A stretch of 64,000 nt of DNA from Sympetrum striolatum (taxonomy: Eukaryota > Arthropoda > Insecta > Odonata > Libellulidae). The number at the start of each line of letters is the position of its first letter. The stretch's first letter is position 1. Position numbers and translations under genes: made by a program. The notes beneath the pieces were generated by a model. That model was given only the letters and a program-made list of their open reading frames with translations. It was not told where the DNA came from and searched no databases. Of this stretch, positions 12,801-27,119 are shown in pieces. The stretch is taken from NCBI GenBank assembly GCA_947579665.1, contig OX388343.1:93104254-93168253 (forward strand). The letters run 5' to 3'.

Positions 12801-12950
12801 TCTAACTCTAGTTGTCCATTTTTGCTACAATAATTGAAATTCCCTTTTTCCTCCCTCCCCTTGTTTTATTATTTAATTTCCCTCCACCCTCCCCACTCAG
12901 CCTCATTACTCTTGCTGGCAATTCTCGCCAGACCTCGCTGTTTTGTGAGA
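9801..12950. other. non-coding stretch with pyrimidine-rich tracts
   Basis: Long C/T-rich runs occur on the plus strand (about 10860-11060, 11440-11580, 12840-12895) and give stop-poor frames such as 10167-10430 and 11394-11607, which I regard as compositional artefacts. No RNA gene or mobile element was recognised. Confidence 0.5.
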
Positions 12951-12951
12951 C

Positions 12952-12990
12952 ATGTTAGCACGAGGGTATTAGAACTCTCGTGACCAACAT
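12952..12990. repeat. short imperfect hairpin
   Basis: ATGTTAGCACGAG (12952-12964) faces CTCGTGACCAACAT (12977-12990), its reverse complement except for one mismatch and one extra base, with a 12-nt loop. No second copy was seen. It lies about 90 bp before a longer hairpin at 13081. Confidence 0.65.
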
Positions 12991-13080
12991 CACATGATCA
13001 AGATAAGAGAATAAAAAATGTATTAGATTGAAGAGGGAAGGAGGGGTTAGGTTAGAGTTAGATAATAGAATAGATTAAGT

Positions 13081-13161
13081 ATTAGCGAATTGCAGTTTGA
13101 GATTAAGTAATATAATAACGGAGTTTTTTGAATTACTTAATCTCAAACTGCTATTACTAAT
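13081..13161. repeat. inverted repeat with a 20-bp perfect stem
   Basis: GCAGTTTGAGATTAAGTAAT (13092-13111) and its exact reverse complement (13132-13151) flank a 20-nt loop. The match continues imperfectly outward (ATTAG at 13081, CTAAT at 13157-13161), giving arms of about 30 bp. It has the form of a tiny miniature element or a stable stem-loop. No clear target duplication or partner copy was found. Confidence 0.8.
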
Positions 13162-13169
13162 ATGTAAAC

Positions 13170-16100
13170 TATTTAAAACGAAGTCCTTATTATACATACT
13201 TCCGAAATCAAATTCAATCGCAAATGCCCTGTATCAATTCAAAGTCATTGTTACGAAAATAAACTCGATGTTGATGCTCTAATTAAACGTGTTTTAGCTG
13301 GAAATGTATAAATCCTGAATGTATTGAATCGTAGATGGTTACTAAATGAATCAATCTTTAATGTTCAGCTTCCATCAATTGATATCAGTGATAAAATTAC
13401 GGAGGACTACTTTGGCAAAACCAATTAGCATTTATTTACTAAACGACTAACTATTACCATAGGAGTAAGTTCCTTACTCTATGCTATTACTTACGAATGG
13501 TGTGAGTGGGTACTCATGAAAATCTCAACTTTCCGGCACTAAATAATAAACCTTGAAGATGCGTTCTACGTATCTTAAATATCTTTTCTTCCGTCAAATC
13601 TACACTGCAGCATCTTTAAATTTATTACGTCTGGTTTCCGATACAAGCGGTTAAAACTTCGTGTGCAAAAATTCCGCTGTGAACGTCGGTACCATTCGTT
13701 AATAGCTCTCGTTTCCCATGTCAAGGGTGTTTAGGCGTTGCGAGACTTTCCTAGAAGAATCTTTCCAAAATTAAATCGAAATTGTATCCGGTTTGGCTAC
13801 TTCTCAACTTCTGCCAAACACTTTCCTAAATAAATGGTTCTGACGAAACGGGTTCCTATCACCGCTGTTGATCATATATACGTCACAGATCCCTTGCGAT
13901 GACTACCGAGTTATTCTGAGATACATCAGTCGATCAAGTTAGCTTGTAATACTTCTAATTCAGTTCACAATATGCCTAATCTGACATTTTTGAATAAGGT
14001 ATAGAAAATTAGTGGCCCTGTGACCCACCCTGTTGACATGGAGGATAGCCGCCATTTAACTCCACCATTGCAAGAAAAACATATATCCATCCTCGTATTT
14101 TAGGCCTCTACGGAAGCAAAATGTAATTGATTTTTTTCGTCGCCTTTATTTAATCGTTTGGTCTATGGGTTCAAATTTATTTGAGTCTACTCACTGCTTT
14201 GACCTGTAATTTCTTGCGCCGGGTCGAAGGTTGTAATTTGTTCGTCGTTCTCGTGCAAAGGGTCGTATCTCGCGTCTTGTCTTTTTGCTGGAAGGTAAAA
14301 ACACGTGTACCATTCTGTTCACATTTCCAAATATTTAGGGAAAAACGCGTCTAAATCTCCGTTAGAGCGTGGAATTCCGCAACGGCTCGACCTGGTTTTG
14401 TTAGGCGTATCCATTTTCTATTCCTTCCCATTTCTCAGCTATTTCTCCTCGATATATATTAGCGAAATTCTTAGAATTCAGGTTAATTCAGCGCTTATAT
14501 ATGGCAGATTTTTGTAATTTGTCTCCCAATACTTGCAACATAGCATATATAGTATTGCTTTTAGGAGGCTTCGCTAATCTTTGAATTTCAATGTAATTTT
14601 TAATGAATATACAATACAAGTAAGCTATAATATCTGACAGGAATATTTAATAATTATTTAAAACATAAAAAATATGCAGTGTTTGTAATAAGGCCTCGTT
14701 AATGTGTTTAACTGTAATTTAACTACAATTTACAGCGTGTGGTTTTGTATTAAATTCTAATGGCAGTGTTTAATAAATTAGGATAAGTGCAGTTTATCAA
14801 GTTTCGGAATTAATATTTATCATATTTTTTTATCATTTATCCGGAAAAATTCAGTGTTTGATAAATATTATCGTGACCTCTGTGAAAAATACTTATTTTT
14901 ATTATAGATACGAGAAAAATATTTTCTTTGATATAAGAAATTGAAGCAATGGTGACGTAAATGGGTCGCATCATATTGTGTTCCATTATTTTTATAAAAA
15001 TCGATCGTGGCTAACTTAACTAAGTGAAAATCCATATCATGTATATAATTATTTTTCTATGAATTTTTATCTACTTTTTGTAGAGTTTATGCGCGTGCAA
15101 CGTGCAACACTCGATTGCCAAGTGCTCGGTGGAAATGGCGAAAAATCTCTATTAGCCGAGAGATTCGTTGGCATGCACCTATGTTATCTGTGCATTTCAT
15201 ACAAAAATGGACATCATTTAGAATTTTTTGGGGTCGAGCCTGTAAGACATTATGCTCCATGAATATTCAAACTTACGGTTTCATATAGTAATTCGATACT
15301 CTTCGTGTCATTAACTGGTCAATCGAGTACAAATATATTTAATTATAAACGACATCGGATAAATAAATACGGTAGCTTTAATTACAAAAGGACCGGTAGT
15401 TCAGCGTTCATTAGCGAGTGAATTAATTATGAAGCAATGTGAGAACAGTTTTCATTATCCGTTAATTGGCCAATTTTCTCATTTAATTCTTCACTTTCTC
15501 TTTTCCTCTCACTTTTTCAAACCGCACGTTCCTTCTCGCAACGAAGCAAATGGGATTTCTTGTGAAAAATTTTCCGCTGAAATTTCTCCAGAAACATTTT
15601 CGACCGCACCCCTCGCCGTGTTAGAGATGGCCGTAATGAGGAAAAGTACGGCGGTGCAGCCGGAGGAGCTTTCAAAATGGCTCATTTGCAATGCAAATGA
15701 AGGGATACTGAAAAAACAGCATAGGTGGAATCAGATGTACAAGACGGTAGCAGTTGGATCGTCGTTTAATCCTAAAATAACCAATAGAGGCATTGTTTAA
15801 TAAACTGCCCGCTCATTAGTGTATCTATCGAGGATTCATGAAATATTTATTGGAAGTTGAAAGCAAAACTCAATCATTCCTTTTACTACGATTTTATATT
15901 ATTTTTATTCATTGATTCGTAATATTAAAATATGACATTAAATTTTAAGATTAATTTAATAAAGGCGGCTTAGGAATTAATAATAGGACTCATAAGAGTA
16001 TTTTGTTTCATAAAAATATTACATATTTGTATTTTTAAGCAAAAAGTGTGTTATTTGAATGAAGGGTAAAAAAGTTAAATGCATTGTAGAGGGAATTTGA

Positions 16101-17055
16101 AAAACCGCGACCAAGCAAATAAAAATTAATCTTATTTGATTATTACATTGATATTTGATATGCATTTTACTTAAACAAAAATGAAAAAATACAAAGATCA
16201 TGCCAATCAGTCATACTCGCCAATAAAATGAAAATGCAAAATGTGAGAAATACAAAAGTATGGTTTGGAGAAAGGAGTAAAAAATATTTTCACATGTAGA
16301 TTGCATATTATAAATTATTGATTATGTAATAATTTTAATTGTTTAATTTTGGCAGTGTAGATTATAATCTTATACATACTCTAAAATATAGTGTTTACAC
16401 AATGAAACTTACCTACGATTGCGATACAATGCAGTATATCTACTTAATTTAAGCCCATGACAAATTAAATGTTTTCTGTTATACTGATGCAATTTTTTAA
16501 GATAATTCTTGCCAGAAACATTCGTTTATTATTGTAATTAGAAAACACTTCTAGAAAATAACAATTCCTGTTTTCCAAAAATATTAAAACAAAAATGTCA
16601 GTACTGACCTCAGGAACTTGTTTTCGTGATTGCACTCATTCGTTTCATATCACAAGGAAAAATCAATGGCTGATGACATTCTGTGAGGAAGATTAGTTAG
16701 AATAGGGTCGAAATCAGAATGGCAAGACGATAAGGAAGTGATACTTAAGGACTTAGCTCTTATGGAAGCAGAGATCCTTGATATCGGGAACTTTTATGAA
16801 AGTCTCCAATTATAGATCTACAAACTGTAGAATTGATACTGTAGACTACAATGATGAAGTTATGAATAAGTTTTCACTATTGAAGAGTTTGAGGCATATA
16901 GTATTATAATGTAGGTCAACGAAACAATAAGAGGATTATTGCAGCTGATGTAGCTTTTTGCAACAAAATATAGACAATGTTAAGTAACTATAAGAAGAAT
17001 TAGTAATATATGACTATTAATATGAGAAGGATTAGACAATTATGACTGCGTGTTT
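13170..17055. other. AT-rich non-coding stretch
   Basis: No supported gene. The longest frame (15429-15800 plus, 123 codons) overlaps an opposite-strand frame and has no recognisable domain. A GC-richer spot lies near 15590-15680. Confidence 0.55.
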
Positions 17056-17400
17056 GCAAACAATAGAGCATCTCGAAGCGATAATCGGCGCCATAAACGT
17101 CGGAGCGTGGGTCAACAATTAAGGCAGCGTCAATTGTTTCCTCGGAGAACGGCCGGTGTTAAAGAGCAAGCATAGTAAGAATCTGTAGCAAACGACGGCC
17201 GGACCTTTGAAGAAAGTGCTCTATTGATTAACTGCTTAATTATATTTCCCCCACCGGCCCATAGGAGTCTCAAGGAGGGACGCCTCTCAAAGCAATTATT
17301 ATTTATGGCGGTCTCTGTTAATTGGAAATTCCGAGAGATGACGCTGCGGGCACGCGCACCTCTAAAAAGGTTACTAGATTAAAGGAGGCGAGGGGATTAA
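17056..17400. promoter_or_regulatory. GC-richer island, candidate regulatory DNA
   Basis: This block stands out from AT-rich flanks. It has intact CpGs (GGCGCC, ACGGCCGG twice within 70 bp) next to AT-rich homeodomain-type sites (GTCAATTG, GTTAATTG, GCAATTATTATTTATGG) and a TGTTTGCAAACA palindrome at its left edge. No frame suggests an exon. The mixture resembles developmental enhancers, but that is inference. It shares TTTATG, an optional G, then CGGTCTCTG with the island at 27179. Confidence 0.35.
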
Positions 17401-20400
17401 TTAATTAATGACCCCTCGCTTTAATCAACTCTTTACGTATCTGAGGGAAAACTCGGCCCTCAAGAGCACCGCTAGAGAGAGAGGTGGCCGAGTGAATCCG
17501 ATTTTGATCGTTGTGTGTGTCTCCTTATCTCTCATCATGCCCTTCGTTAAATCACGCTCCTCTCAATGTCTGAGTTCACTCGATTTCACTAACCTGTGTT
17601 CCTATCCTTCCGATCATTTTGCCAATATACTCTAATTTAAAGCATGCTTTCACATGACCCTCCCTAATAGAGAAATCCATTAATGGAATCAACCTCAATT
17701 GTATTTTACCATTATTCCAAGCCTTCGATTTTCTAATTGGGCTTAAAATGATCATTCAAGGGAATAGTATATTAGTGCGAATAAGGTGTACTTTATCATT
17801 GCTACCGCAATTTGTATTTATTTCCTCTCGGTTTTTCCACTCCTTTTCTCTGTCTGTGCTTTTAACTTAGTGAAGACTTACTTCCCTCAACTTATTATTC
17901 CATTTCTTGCACATATACATGAAGAATATTCTGTATATAGGTATATCATAAATGTAATAATGACCTAGTACTACTAATATACTGAAACTAACAACTAAAT
18001 TATTTGACTATATTGTACTACATCACATTAACTACTAAATATGTCTGTTTAAATGATGACTAAATGTCAAACTTTGGTTTTATTTCTTACTCTGGAATGC
18101 TCAACCGTTCATTTGGGTAGGACTATTTGGTTAAATTTAATTAACTGCAAATCGAAAATGTATTATAAGGTACTTGATTCAAATAATATGCAATAAAAAG
18201 GAGTGATGTTCGATTGGAGTGATATACATTTGTAGTCGACGACTTGTTTTCTTTAATGTATTTATTCTAACGAGTCTCGACTATGCATGAAATGCGTTAT
18301 GAAACGCAAAACGAATCAAAAACACTGGAAGAATATAAAATACGGTGCGAAAATTACGCACTTAACCAGTCCGTCAAAATGGCTGATCTGTTCTCTAACC
18401 AACAATACCTGTTTACCGTCACCACCATAACAACAAACAATAATCAATGTTCAAAAACAACGCGGCGGGCGCAGTGGCGATACGCGGAGTATTGCCACAC
18501 CTGAATTTTATTTAACATTTCATAATGTTTATCGCATTTTAGGTAATATAATATCAAGTCGTTTTGATGCATATGCTTCATTCAGAAAATTAATATTTAG
18601 ACGTAGTTCTTCTTAAAGTTTTCACTAATGCGCGATCGATTTCAGTGAATAATCTACGTACCAATTGCAAAAGTGATAAAATAAGAAACAAGTAACTGTA
18701 AGAGAGGTAAATATTACAACACAATCAATTCAAAGCCTTTCAACATGTTGACATTTTTTACCCTTAGACTTTTAAATCTGGACACATCAGCAAAACTTCA
18801 TATATTCGTTGTGGAAGAATGTGTAAATAAAGAAAAATTTGCAATGTCACTATGGTTTCGTTATCTATCCAAATATCTTAAGCAAAATTTTCAGTCAATT
18901 TTTACAACGAAAAATAAGTTTAGAGTTTATTTGATACTCACTCTATTGATCTCCCCGTTATTTTGTGTCAGAACCCCCATCTCGGCAGAATTAAAAAAAA
19001 ACTTTCTTAAGCAAATTTTCGTGTTTTATAGCAGACTATTCTCCAGGCAATACATCTCAATGATTTATTCACGAAGGTTCTTGAGTCTTTTTTCGAAAAT
19101 TATATCTGGCAATGAAATCCTTTTTTCAATTTCTCTTCTTTATCACTTTTCATTTTTCATTATCTCATTTCGTTTCTCTCTCACTCTCATTTCGTTTCCC
19201 TCGGGTGAAAATGAATATTCGCTCTTTTAACGAAATCTCCTTTCGCCATCTTTAAAGAGGTTCGCCTTTGATCCCATTCGTTCCTTTTGATTCCCTTTGC
19301 TAAATGGGACCTTCTTAATGGTCCGTCGGGCGCTAAATTGTCTTTTTATCCGTTTAATTCCTCTCCGCCCAGGATTAGCTTCCTACACGGAGATTCGTTT
19401 GAAATATGGCTCATTTACGGACGCTCTTGCCCATTCTTTTGTTTTATGGTTTCATTCATGTTTTTCCATACCGGTCTTCTCCTCAGGGATGTTTAATTAG
19501 CCTTCGAGGGTATGCCATGATGGTCAAATGGGGACATTCTCTCACACTGGGCCAATTCGACTGCTTCATATTTTCACCTTCGATATATCGAGTGTTTTCA
19601 TTTTTGTAACGCTTCAACGGTCCATCATTACGCGCCATTTGCGATGCGAAATCCTTTAAGTGATGCTCGATCGTGTATCGGCAACCTGTAGCTCCTGAAA
19701 CCTAATGAACTGATATATGTGTGCTTTTAAGTTAGTATCTCAAGCTACTTATGCCAATTCCTTTTTCCAAGAATCCTAGAGAAAAATATTATACTAATCC
19801 TACTCGAGTATTGTTCCTGTCACCATATCCTGATGTGTGGAATATTTTTCATTTATCTTTCGGTACAGGATAGAGGAAAACTGTATCTTTCGTCTACTTT
19901 CGTCGCATTCCTGTTCACGGTATGAAATGGGAGCTATTGAGGTAGAAGTGCGCTAAGTAGTGGCGTTAATTGAGGTCTCTCCTCAAATTAATACTCAGCC
20001 ACCTTTTTCGGCCTTCTTGAATTGTTCCCTTGGCGATTATTATCCATCCTTAATACTAAAATCAACGAGAGGGATATCTTTTCAATTATGTAAGAGACGC
20101 TTAAAGATATGTAACATCTAGTTTTAGACAATGTTGCTCGGATATACAAACAGTAGCGTTATGACTATGATAAAATCCCTTGGGTGGAATTCGTTCCAGG
20201 TGAGAAGATCTAATCACCGACGGAAGCTTTTCGAAAAGTTCATTGGTTAACTGTTAGACGAGGTAAATAAAATTTTAGTTCCAGTAAAGAATGCGATCTT
20301 CGTTAGACATCTGTAAATCGTTCCAACAAAGAAATCACTAAAATAGATAGTTACTTCTCGTCGTTTCTCCTAAGTTTATTAGAAAAGCTAACATTGGAAA

Positions 20401-21261
20401 GATTAGGAAAGAATGTTAATGTTATAGCGCCTCCTTCTATATGCTCACGAGGTGTAAATATAAATCTCAGATCTTTAGAGGTAATTTCAGCATTTAATAC
20501 AGCACTACAATCGAGGTATCAACACAATGAGGTTATATGATGTTGCGTATGATGAAACTAAAACACCACGCACCGATTACTTTTTCATTAAATTTCTTAT
20601 CTAACTTCACAGCTATATACTTTCTGTTTTTCCACTCATAAAACCCTTATATATTGAAGTGTAAGGATGTGTTAAATAGGGATTCTGCGTTAGAACCCAA
20701 TTCCTTTATACTGCCATGATGGAGGATTTGGGGAAGCGGCTCCTCATTTAGTGGACCTTTCGTCAAAGATTTTCGATTAGCGACGCAGGAAATGTGCTCC
20801 CTTTAATCTTCAGAAAGAATTAATCGGATTAGAATTATCCCCGGCCTAATCCTTCAAGTCCGACTCGGCCGATCGTGGGCTTCCATTATGGCCGAAAGTT
20901 CAAGGTTATCGTACTACGGAATCCCCAACGTGTGCTGAAGGGAACTGCTGGGAGTAAAATGGCTGAATAGAGTTGGAAAGGGGGCGTTATGGAGGAAAAG
21001 AGAAGAGGGCAGTTTGGTTATGCATTTAAAGGAAGAAAAACGCGATAGGGAAATTAATAAGCAGAACATTTTTTTGAAAGATTTAGCAAGGGCTATTGTG
21101 GAAGCTAGAATAATGTTGGAAGAGCTAGGAGAAGGGTTCAAATGGTTGAAAATTTAAGAAATAGGTAAGACTTGAATCAATGAATACATACCAACGGAGG
21201 ATGAAAAACTATAAATATAAGGATGATCCTTGAAACCTTTGGAAGAATATTTGTAATAATT
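17401..21261. other. non-coding stretch with C/T-rich tracts
   Basis: The 161-codon frame 18745-19230 is hydrophobic and F/S-rich because it reads AT- and pyrimidine-rich DNA; the end (19130-19205) is a TCTCATTTCGTTT-type low-complexity tract. The block 19240-19500 is GC-richer and not recognised. No gene is supported. Confidence 0.55.
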
Positions 21262-21350
21262 AATATTCAGTAGGATGCAAAGGTCTATCGGAAGATCCGG
21301 GTTCAAACCTTATTCACTTCAAAATTTTCATTTCCGTTTCTCCTTGATTT
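21262..21350 (+). repeat. degenerate tRNA-derived SINE candidate
   Basis: TCGGAAGATCCGGGTTCAAACC (21288-21309) resembles the B-box region of the copy at 54985 (TCGGGAGATCCGGGTTTGAG), and a CCGTTTCTCCTTG segment follows at a spacing like that of the CCGTTCTTYCTT tail of the family. The 5' part is too diverged to recognise an A box. Confidence 0.35.
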
Positions 21351-24300
21351 TTTTCCTTTTCTCTTTTACTAATACCTACCTAAAATCATTTTTAATTTAT
21401 TCATCTAATTTCTAATTTATTCATCATCCACGTCTGCAAAATCTTTTAAAGAAAAATTGTTTGTTTACCTTATTGTTACCACGGAATTACTCTGAAATCA
21501 TAATATTGGCTTATTTATTTTTTTCTTTTTAGTATAATTTTTATGTGAGCAGTCTATATTTTGCATTGTTACCTTATGTCTATAATTTGAATTTTTAACT
21601 TATGTGAGCAGATAATATTTGTATTTTTTTTCTGCTCTTATGGGACCTTCCCAGCGCACAATTAAGTTGTTATTATTATTACTTTTCCCTAAAGAAGGGT
21701 ATTTTGAGCTGCAATTCGCAGAAACTTACAATCGGCGAGCTTGGATTGTAACATATTTGTTGTAGGCATTGTAAATGTAGCCCTAACTTAACAGTTTAAT
21801 TGTTGTATTTATGGGGTATGACAATGGATAAGCTGACCACAATTTCGTAACCACATTCTCTTTGGTTGGTAGAAGACATTTCATTAACTTGTATTAGTTG
21901 GTGCTTCACATTTTATTTCATCTCCAGTAAGATTTTTAAATTCGATAAAAATGAATTTCCTTTAGCATAGAGATGGACGGCTTTGGATGTTGAATTTTTT
22001 TAAGGAGGCAATCAGGTTCAAATTTATCTTCTCTTCATCATTCTGCATACTTTATGGCCAACTATACAGCTATGTTACTAACTAAATAGCTTCCATGTTA
22101 CCGAATATGTACGATATAGAATTGCTATGTATGTTAAAACACAATGGCGTGAGTGTTGTCAAGTATTTGAAAATCACCTGTATTCTTTCTGATTCTACAA
22201 AGATCCTCAATGGATTATTGTTCCTCTGTGTATTCTATAATGAACTTAGAAAAATCGAAACTTAAACTCTTAAAAAAAATGATTGAATAAAAAATTTCCG
22301 TTTACCTTTCTTATCGGTAATTTTTCGAACTACGAGTTCGATGAAATATTTCAACAACTACCATTTTCCTAAAACAGATATAAAATAAGATTATAGATCA
22401 GAGGTAGATAAGGCAGTTATGTTTTTGTAAATGTTTGCAAAACGTCTGTATATGCAAGGATTTGACGAAAAATCCGTTTATCTATCATCCATATTTTTAT
22501 TCAGTTTTCAATCAGTTAAAATTCTCGGCATCCTATCTGGACATTGAAATTAACAAATGAAATATGTATCGGATGTTTTCGCTTTCATTGCAGTTTTCCA
22601 GAGAATCTGAAATGAAATCACTTTCCCTCCATTTTATAGCCTCTAACTTTCTTTTTTTCTCGTCGATCAAAGCGTGCTCTTCCAATTTTAGCGACACGAA
22701 TGTTTTATGATTTCAGTGCCGGCGCGAGCATTATGAATTTAAGGGGTGTTGTCTGCATTCTCTGCAATTCTAGATTGATGGAATATTGAATGCAAGCATT
22801 TCCGTATTTCTCATTTTACTGATGAAATATAAGGATTTGTTATTTATACATTTATTGGAATAGTCTCTGAAATTGGATGTAAAAATGAAGTTAACCTTAC
22901 AGTAGGAATCCTAATTCACAATTTTACGTTGCTAATTCTGTTTCTATTAAATATCACTCGAGCAAGAGAATGATTTTTCCATTTTTACTCTTCCAAGGGA
23001 CCTCTAAGTGTTTAATCTTTCAGGAAGGGCTTCGAAAAGTTTTCCTTTTTAATTTGAGATAATCCTATTGCCAAGAATGGCTTTAAGCCGGAAAGAAGTC
23101 AGAATGGACGTCCAAAAGACATGTTCTTTTTCAAATTGAGTTTCGTCTGAAAAATCATTATTTTACGAGGTATTACGTTTGTCAAAAAAGACGGCAACAT
23201 ATCCTGAAGAACCTCGCGGGACCAACTCCTTCTTAAATGTAGATTCGAAACAAATTTAATAATACCTATGGTCGTGAAGGTTGTAAATAAAGCGAAACTT
23301 TATAATTTTTCTCTATAGCAAATTCCTCTCTGTTTTGAAACAGGATTAACATCCGAAGGAAACATGATGAATATTCATTAAATTTTTTCTCTTACTGCCA
23401 ATGACATGCTGCAATTATAGGAGAGATAATTTGAAGCTACCTCACCTCCCTTGTTTCATTTGGCGAAGAATTTTATTTAGCTGCCAATTACGTACATTTC
23501 TATTTAGTATCTTCTTAACGTTAGTACATACAAATGTACTAGAGGATTCCAATTCCCCCAATGTTCATGGCTGGAAGAGTTCACAACTTTTCAGTTTTCA
23601 AGAAGTAACGCCCAATTAATTTATGCCTATCTTATGTAATTTATGAAACTAGCAAGAAAAACTTCATACTTACGTTAACTCGAATTTTTGAGGAAAATAT
23701 TTGCAATGTATATTTTTGTAGAAAAATGGTTTCCAGCAAAATGGAATTCCTCAGTATTCATAAACTCCTTCCTATGTTCATTTGCTACTATCTATTCAAT
23801 ACCTCATGCTTTTTTCGTATAGCTATGCATTAACGAGTAGCTGTGGCTAAAATTGCTTCCAATTTAACGTTTTCTTCGTACACTTTCAGAGTAGAATACT
23901 TATCGTATACACAGCTTCAACCGGAAGTTTTCTTTTATAGTATTGTTCCCCGTCTTTCAAATTCCTTGGAGTTTTTCGCAACAGAAATTCCTTAAGTACA
24001 TGCTTTTGTCTCCATTGAATTTTCTTACTTGTCTTCCTCGGCCTATACGAGACGTTGGCTCATAAATATGCATACAATGGAATGGTAGATTAAGGGTTTT
24101 TGAATTATATTCTCCTTTTTCTTTTCCGATTGGAATTTCACTGTCTCTCTCCACTCTTCATTATTTAATGGTGTTTTCATTTATATTCGTAAAACTTAGT
24201 TTATACATACATCGATAATTTAGAGCTTCGTGTTCAGGCATTTTTTTCATGTCATAGTAGCAGAGGAAGCCGTTTTTTTCGATATTTCATCCATAATCAT

Positions 24301-27119
24301 ATTAAGAAACCTATGTGAAAAAATTTCTTTTAAATAGGCAAACCTTAAAAAAAATCTTATTTTCAATTGAATTTCTCATCCAACGAAGATTAAAGCGATT
24401 TACATTTTAACCTCATAATCTGATTTTCTTCAGACGAGCATCTCTCTACCTCACTGACGCAATTCCTTAAAAAGCATTGTTACTTTCTTTACTAATGGTT
24501 TGAGATTTCAAAATGCATTCAACTAATTTAAAATGTAGACTTTTTTGATAAATCAGAATTTTTTGTTTTTATTGGATTATGAAATCAACGAGCAATCACA
24601 CTTGACTAAATGACTTCGTTAAATGATCTAAAACCATGATTATTACTTTTAATCATTCGTTACAGCTTCAATGATTAGTCCGGAGGCAATGGTTTTGATT
24701 ACAACACTAAATTACAGCTACACCGTACTATCCGAAAGTTCTTCAGGGTTCCTAAAGGAGCCCCTTACGGTCACTTTAGCGATCCCGGGGACAAGTCCCT
24801 CCACTGCATTGCAATAAGTGTGATTTTCTCAACTGAAAAATCGTTTCAAATTAAATTTATAATTTTGTAATTTAGTAATTCAATAACTTGATAAGTAAAG
24901 CAAACAGTTGAAAAAAAATCAGTTGATAATACGATCGCAGAGGATTGGAAATACTTATCTAGGAATAAAAGAGGTACAACACTTTGTAGTCATTATGGAT
25001 TAAAAAATCAGGTGGCCCTTAACTTACGAACATTCGGACCAATTCAATGTCATTTGTGTACGTATGTTTGGCTAAAACGCAGGAGCCAATACAACTAAAA
25101 CTTTCAAACTCTGGTTGTTAAATATAAATTTTTCATGTAATCTCTTAATAAGTTTCTTTTAAAATAGACAACTGGACCAAATGTTCTTGATAAGTTTTTT
25201 AAAAATACCTGTGAAATAGACAACTGGACCGAATTTGCACATAAATTATAGTTAAATAGTTCATTTCCGACGAATTTACTTGACTTAAATTCAAATAGAT
25301 TTATGAGAACTACACATATTAAATCTTTCAGAGTTTCTTGTTATTAAAAATCGTCAATTAACTATTTCTAGTGTAACAAAACGAGCATAAGACATTATCA
25401 GCTAAAAATGAGTAATACAAAATGAAAGGTGACAGTCAAGTAAAAGATGGATAAAAAAGTCGTTTCCACGTCAGAAAAAATATTTTCTCGATGCTGTAAC
25501 CCAGAGCTACGGTAAATAACGGAAAACGGAACTCTTGAGTGAATGTGTAAAATAAAAATAGTGGAACTTGCTTGAAAAATAAACAGCAGCTTATCGGCGT
25601 TATACTTTTAATGGCGTCACGCAACTCGCTCGTATTAACGGTTCGCTAAGAGCCTCCAGCGGAACTGCTACCAAAGCAATGCATTTTAATTAGTACATCT
25701 CTTTCGTGACATAATTTGAACCGAACGGTACGTGTATCAATATGAAACTCCACCCACTTATTTCATCCAAGACTTTTTTAAAAATATCGCGACTAATTTA
25801 TTCATTAATTTGTAGATTCCGTACAACTGTCATAGGGCATACCTGCAAATGAGAATTTTTCCACCCCGACGTATATTTTGATTAATCTGCATCTGTAAAT
25901 TATTTGCTTACGTAAATTCTGGGATGTAATTGCATTTATGTTTATGTGTGTATATGTATCTGCGTGTTTAATGTATATGTATTTCATTGCATATTTGATA
26001 TGTACATTGACATATACGATATTACGTAAATTCATCTCGCTTGAAACTAGTTTATAATACTGAAATATTATTTATGGAGGTCGGTTAATATTTTTTTTCA
26101 AGCATAAATAAGCTGATCAATATATATCCATAACAGCATAACTTACTGAAACTGCTTATGCATTATAGCATCAATGTCGTTTTTATGTTGGGCAGTTCGT
26201 AAATGGTATATACTGCCGCATAGCATTACCTTCCTTATTAGTGGAGCCAGTTCTTTACATTACCTCTTGTATTACGTGTATTCCTGTATATTTCCATCTC
26301 TATTAAAGACAATTTTACTAACAACTATAACCCCTGAAATTCCAAAATTTCTTCCTTCTCTCGGTTCTTACAAGAGGGCAACATTTTAAGTATGGTTTTT
26401 CCATATCTAACATACCCTGCAAACGAGTATAATTAGGCAAAAGGTTTCTTCCATTACGGCTTATGTTTGAAAAAATATTTTCTACTTTTTTGTTGCACTT
26501 ATTCATAATATAGCAGTGACCATAATGTATTAATTAATGTCCAGCCTATCGGTTGGTTGTAGCTTACAGAGTAATGAACGCATAACTTGTAATATAAAAA
26601 TTGTGTTGAAAAGCAGAATCAACAAAGCAGATTGATGATAATAATTTTTGTAAACACCAAATTATGAAATTAGGTACAGTTTAGAGAAATAATAACATTC
26701 TATATAATGGTAGTTGTGATTGCTGACTGATTCATAAAAACAGTTCTTACTTGGTGACAAAAATCAAAAGCAGCATAGTTGTCAATTAAATGATCAAATA
26801 CACACGCACTTACAGATAAGTGTAGGCATTCGAAATGTTTATGTTATGAAATTTATTTTTATATTTGCATATAAAAATTATATATATAATTTAATAAATT
26901 AATCGTCTTTAGCTTTTTAACAACCTCTTAATTTTAGCTGAAGGACGCAAATGCACTTTCAAGAATAATTATATCACCTCACATTCAGCTGTATCTGAAT
27001 TATATATTCAATTACTTTTATATTAATTGGAAAAAGTAACGATAAAGTTTCATATAATTTACATGCATTTAATAATTTGTAACAGGTATATTCGCAATAG
27101 ATCTGCATATCTATTCGAT
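21351..27119. other. AT-rich non-coding stretch
   Basis: No supported gene. The 12-mer TTATGTGAGCAG occurs twice near 21541 and 21600, and a 52-bp-offset duplication lies at 25145-25230. Short frames (60-76 codons) on both strands have no recognisable domain. Confidence 0.55.
25145..25230. repeat. imperfect local tandem duplication
   Basis: AAATAGACAACTGGACC occurs at 25162-25178 and 25214-25230, each preceded by ATAAGTTT-like sequence. The period is about 52 bp with two units. It looks like an old local duplication, not a mobile element. Confidence 0.7.

Noticed and set aside
18745..19230. 161-codon hydrophobic frame as a possible membrane protein
   Set aside because: The composition is explained by AT- and C/T-rich DNA. 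There is no domain, no conserved-looking segment and it ends in a low-complexity tract.
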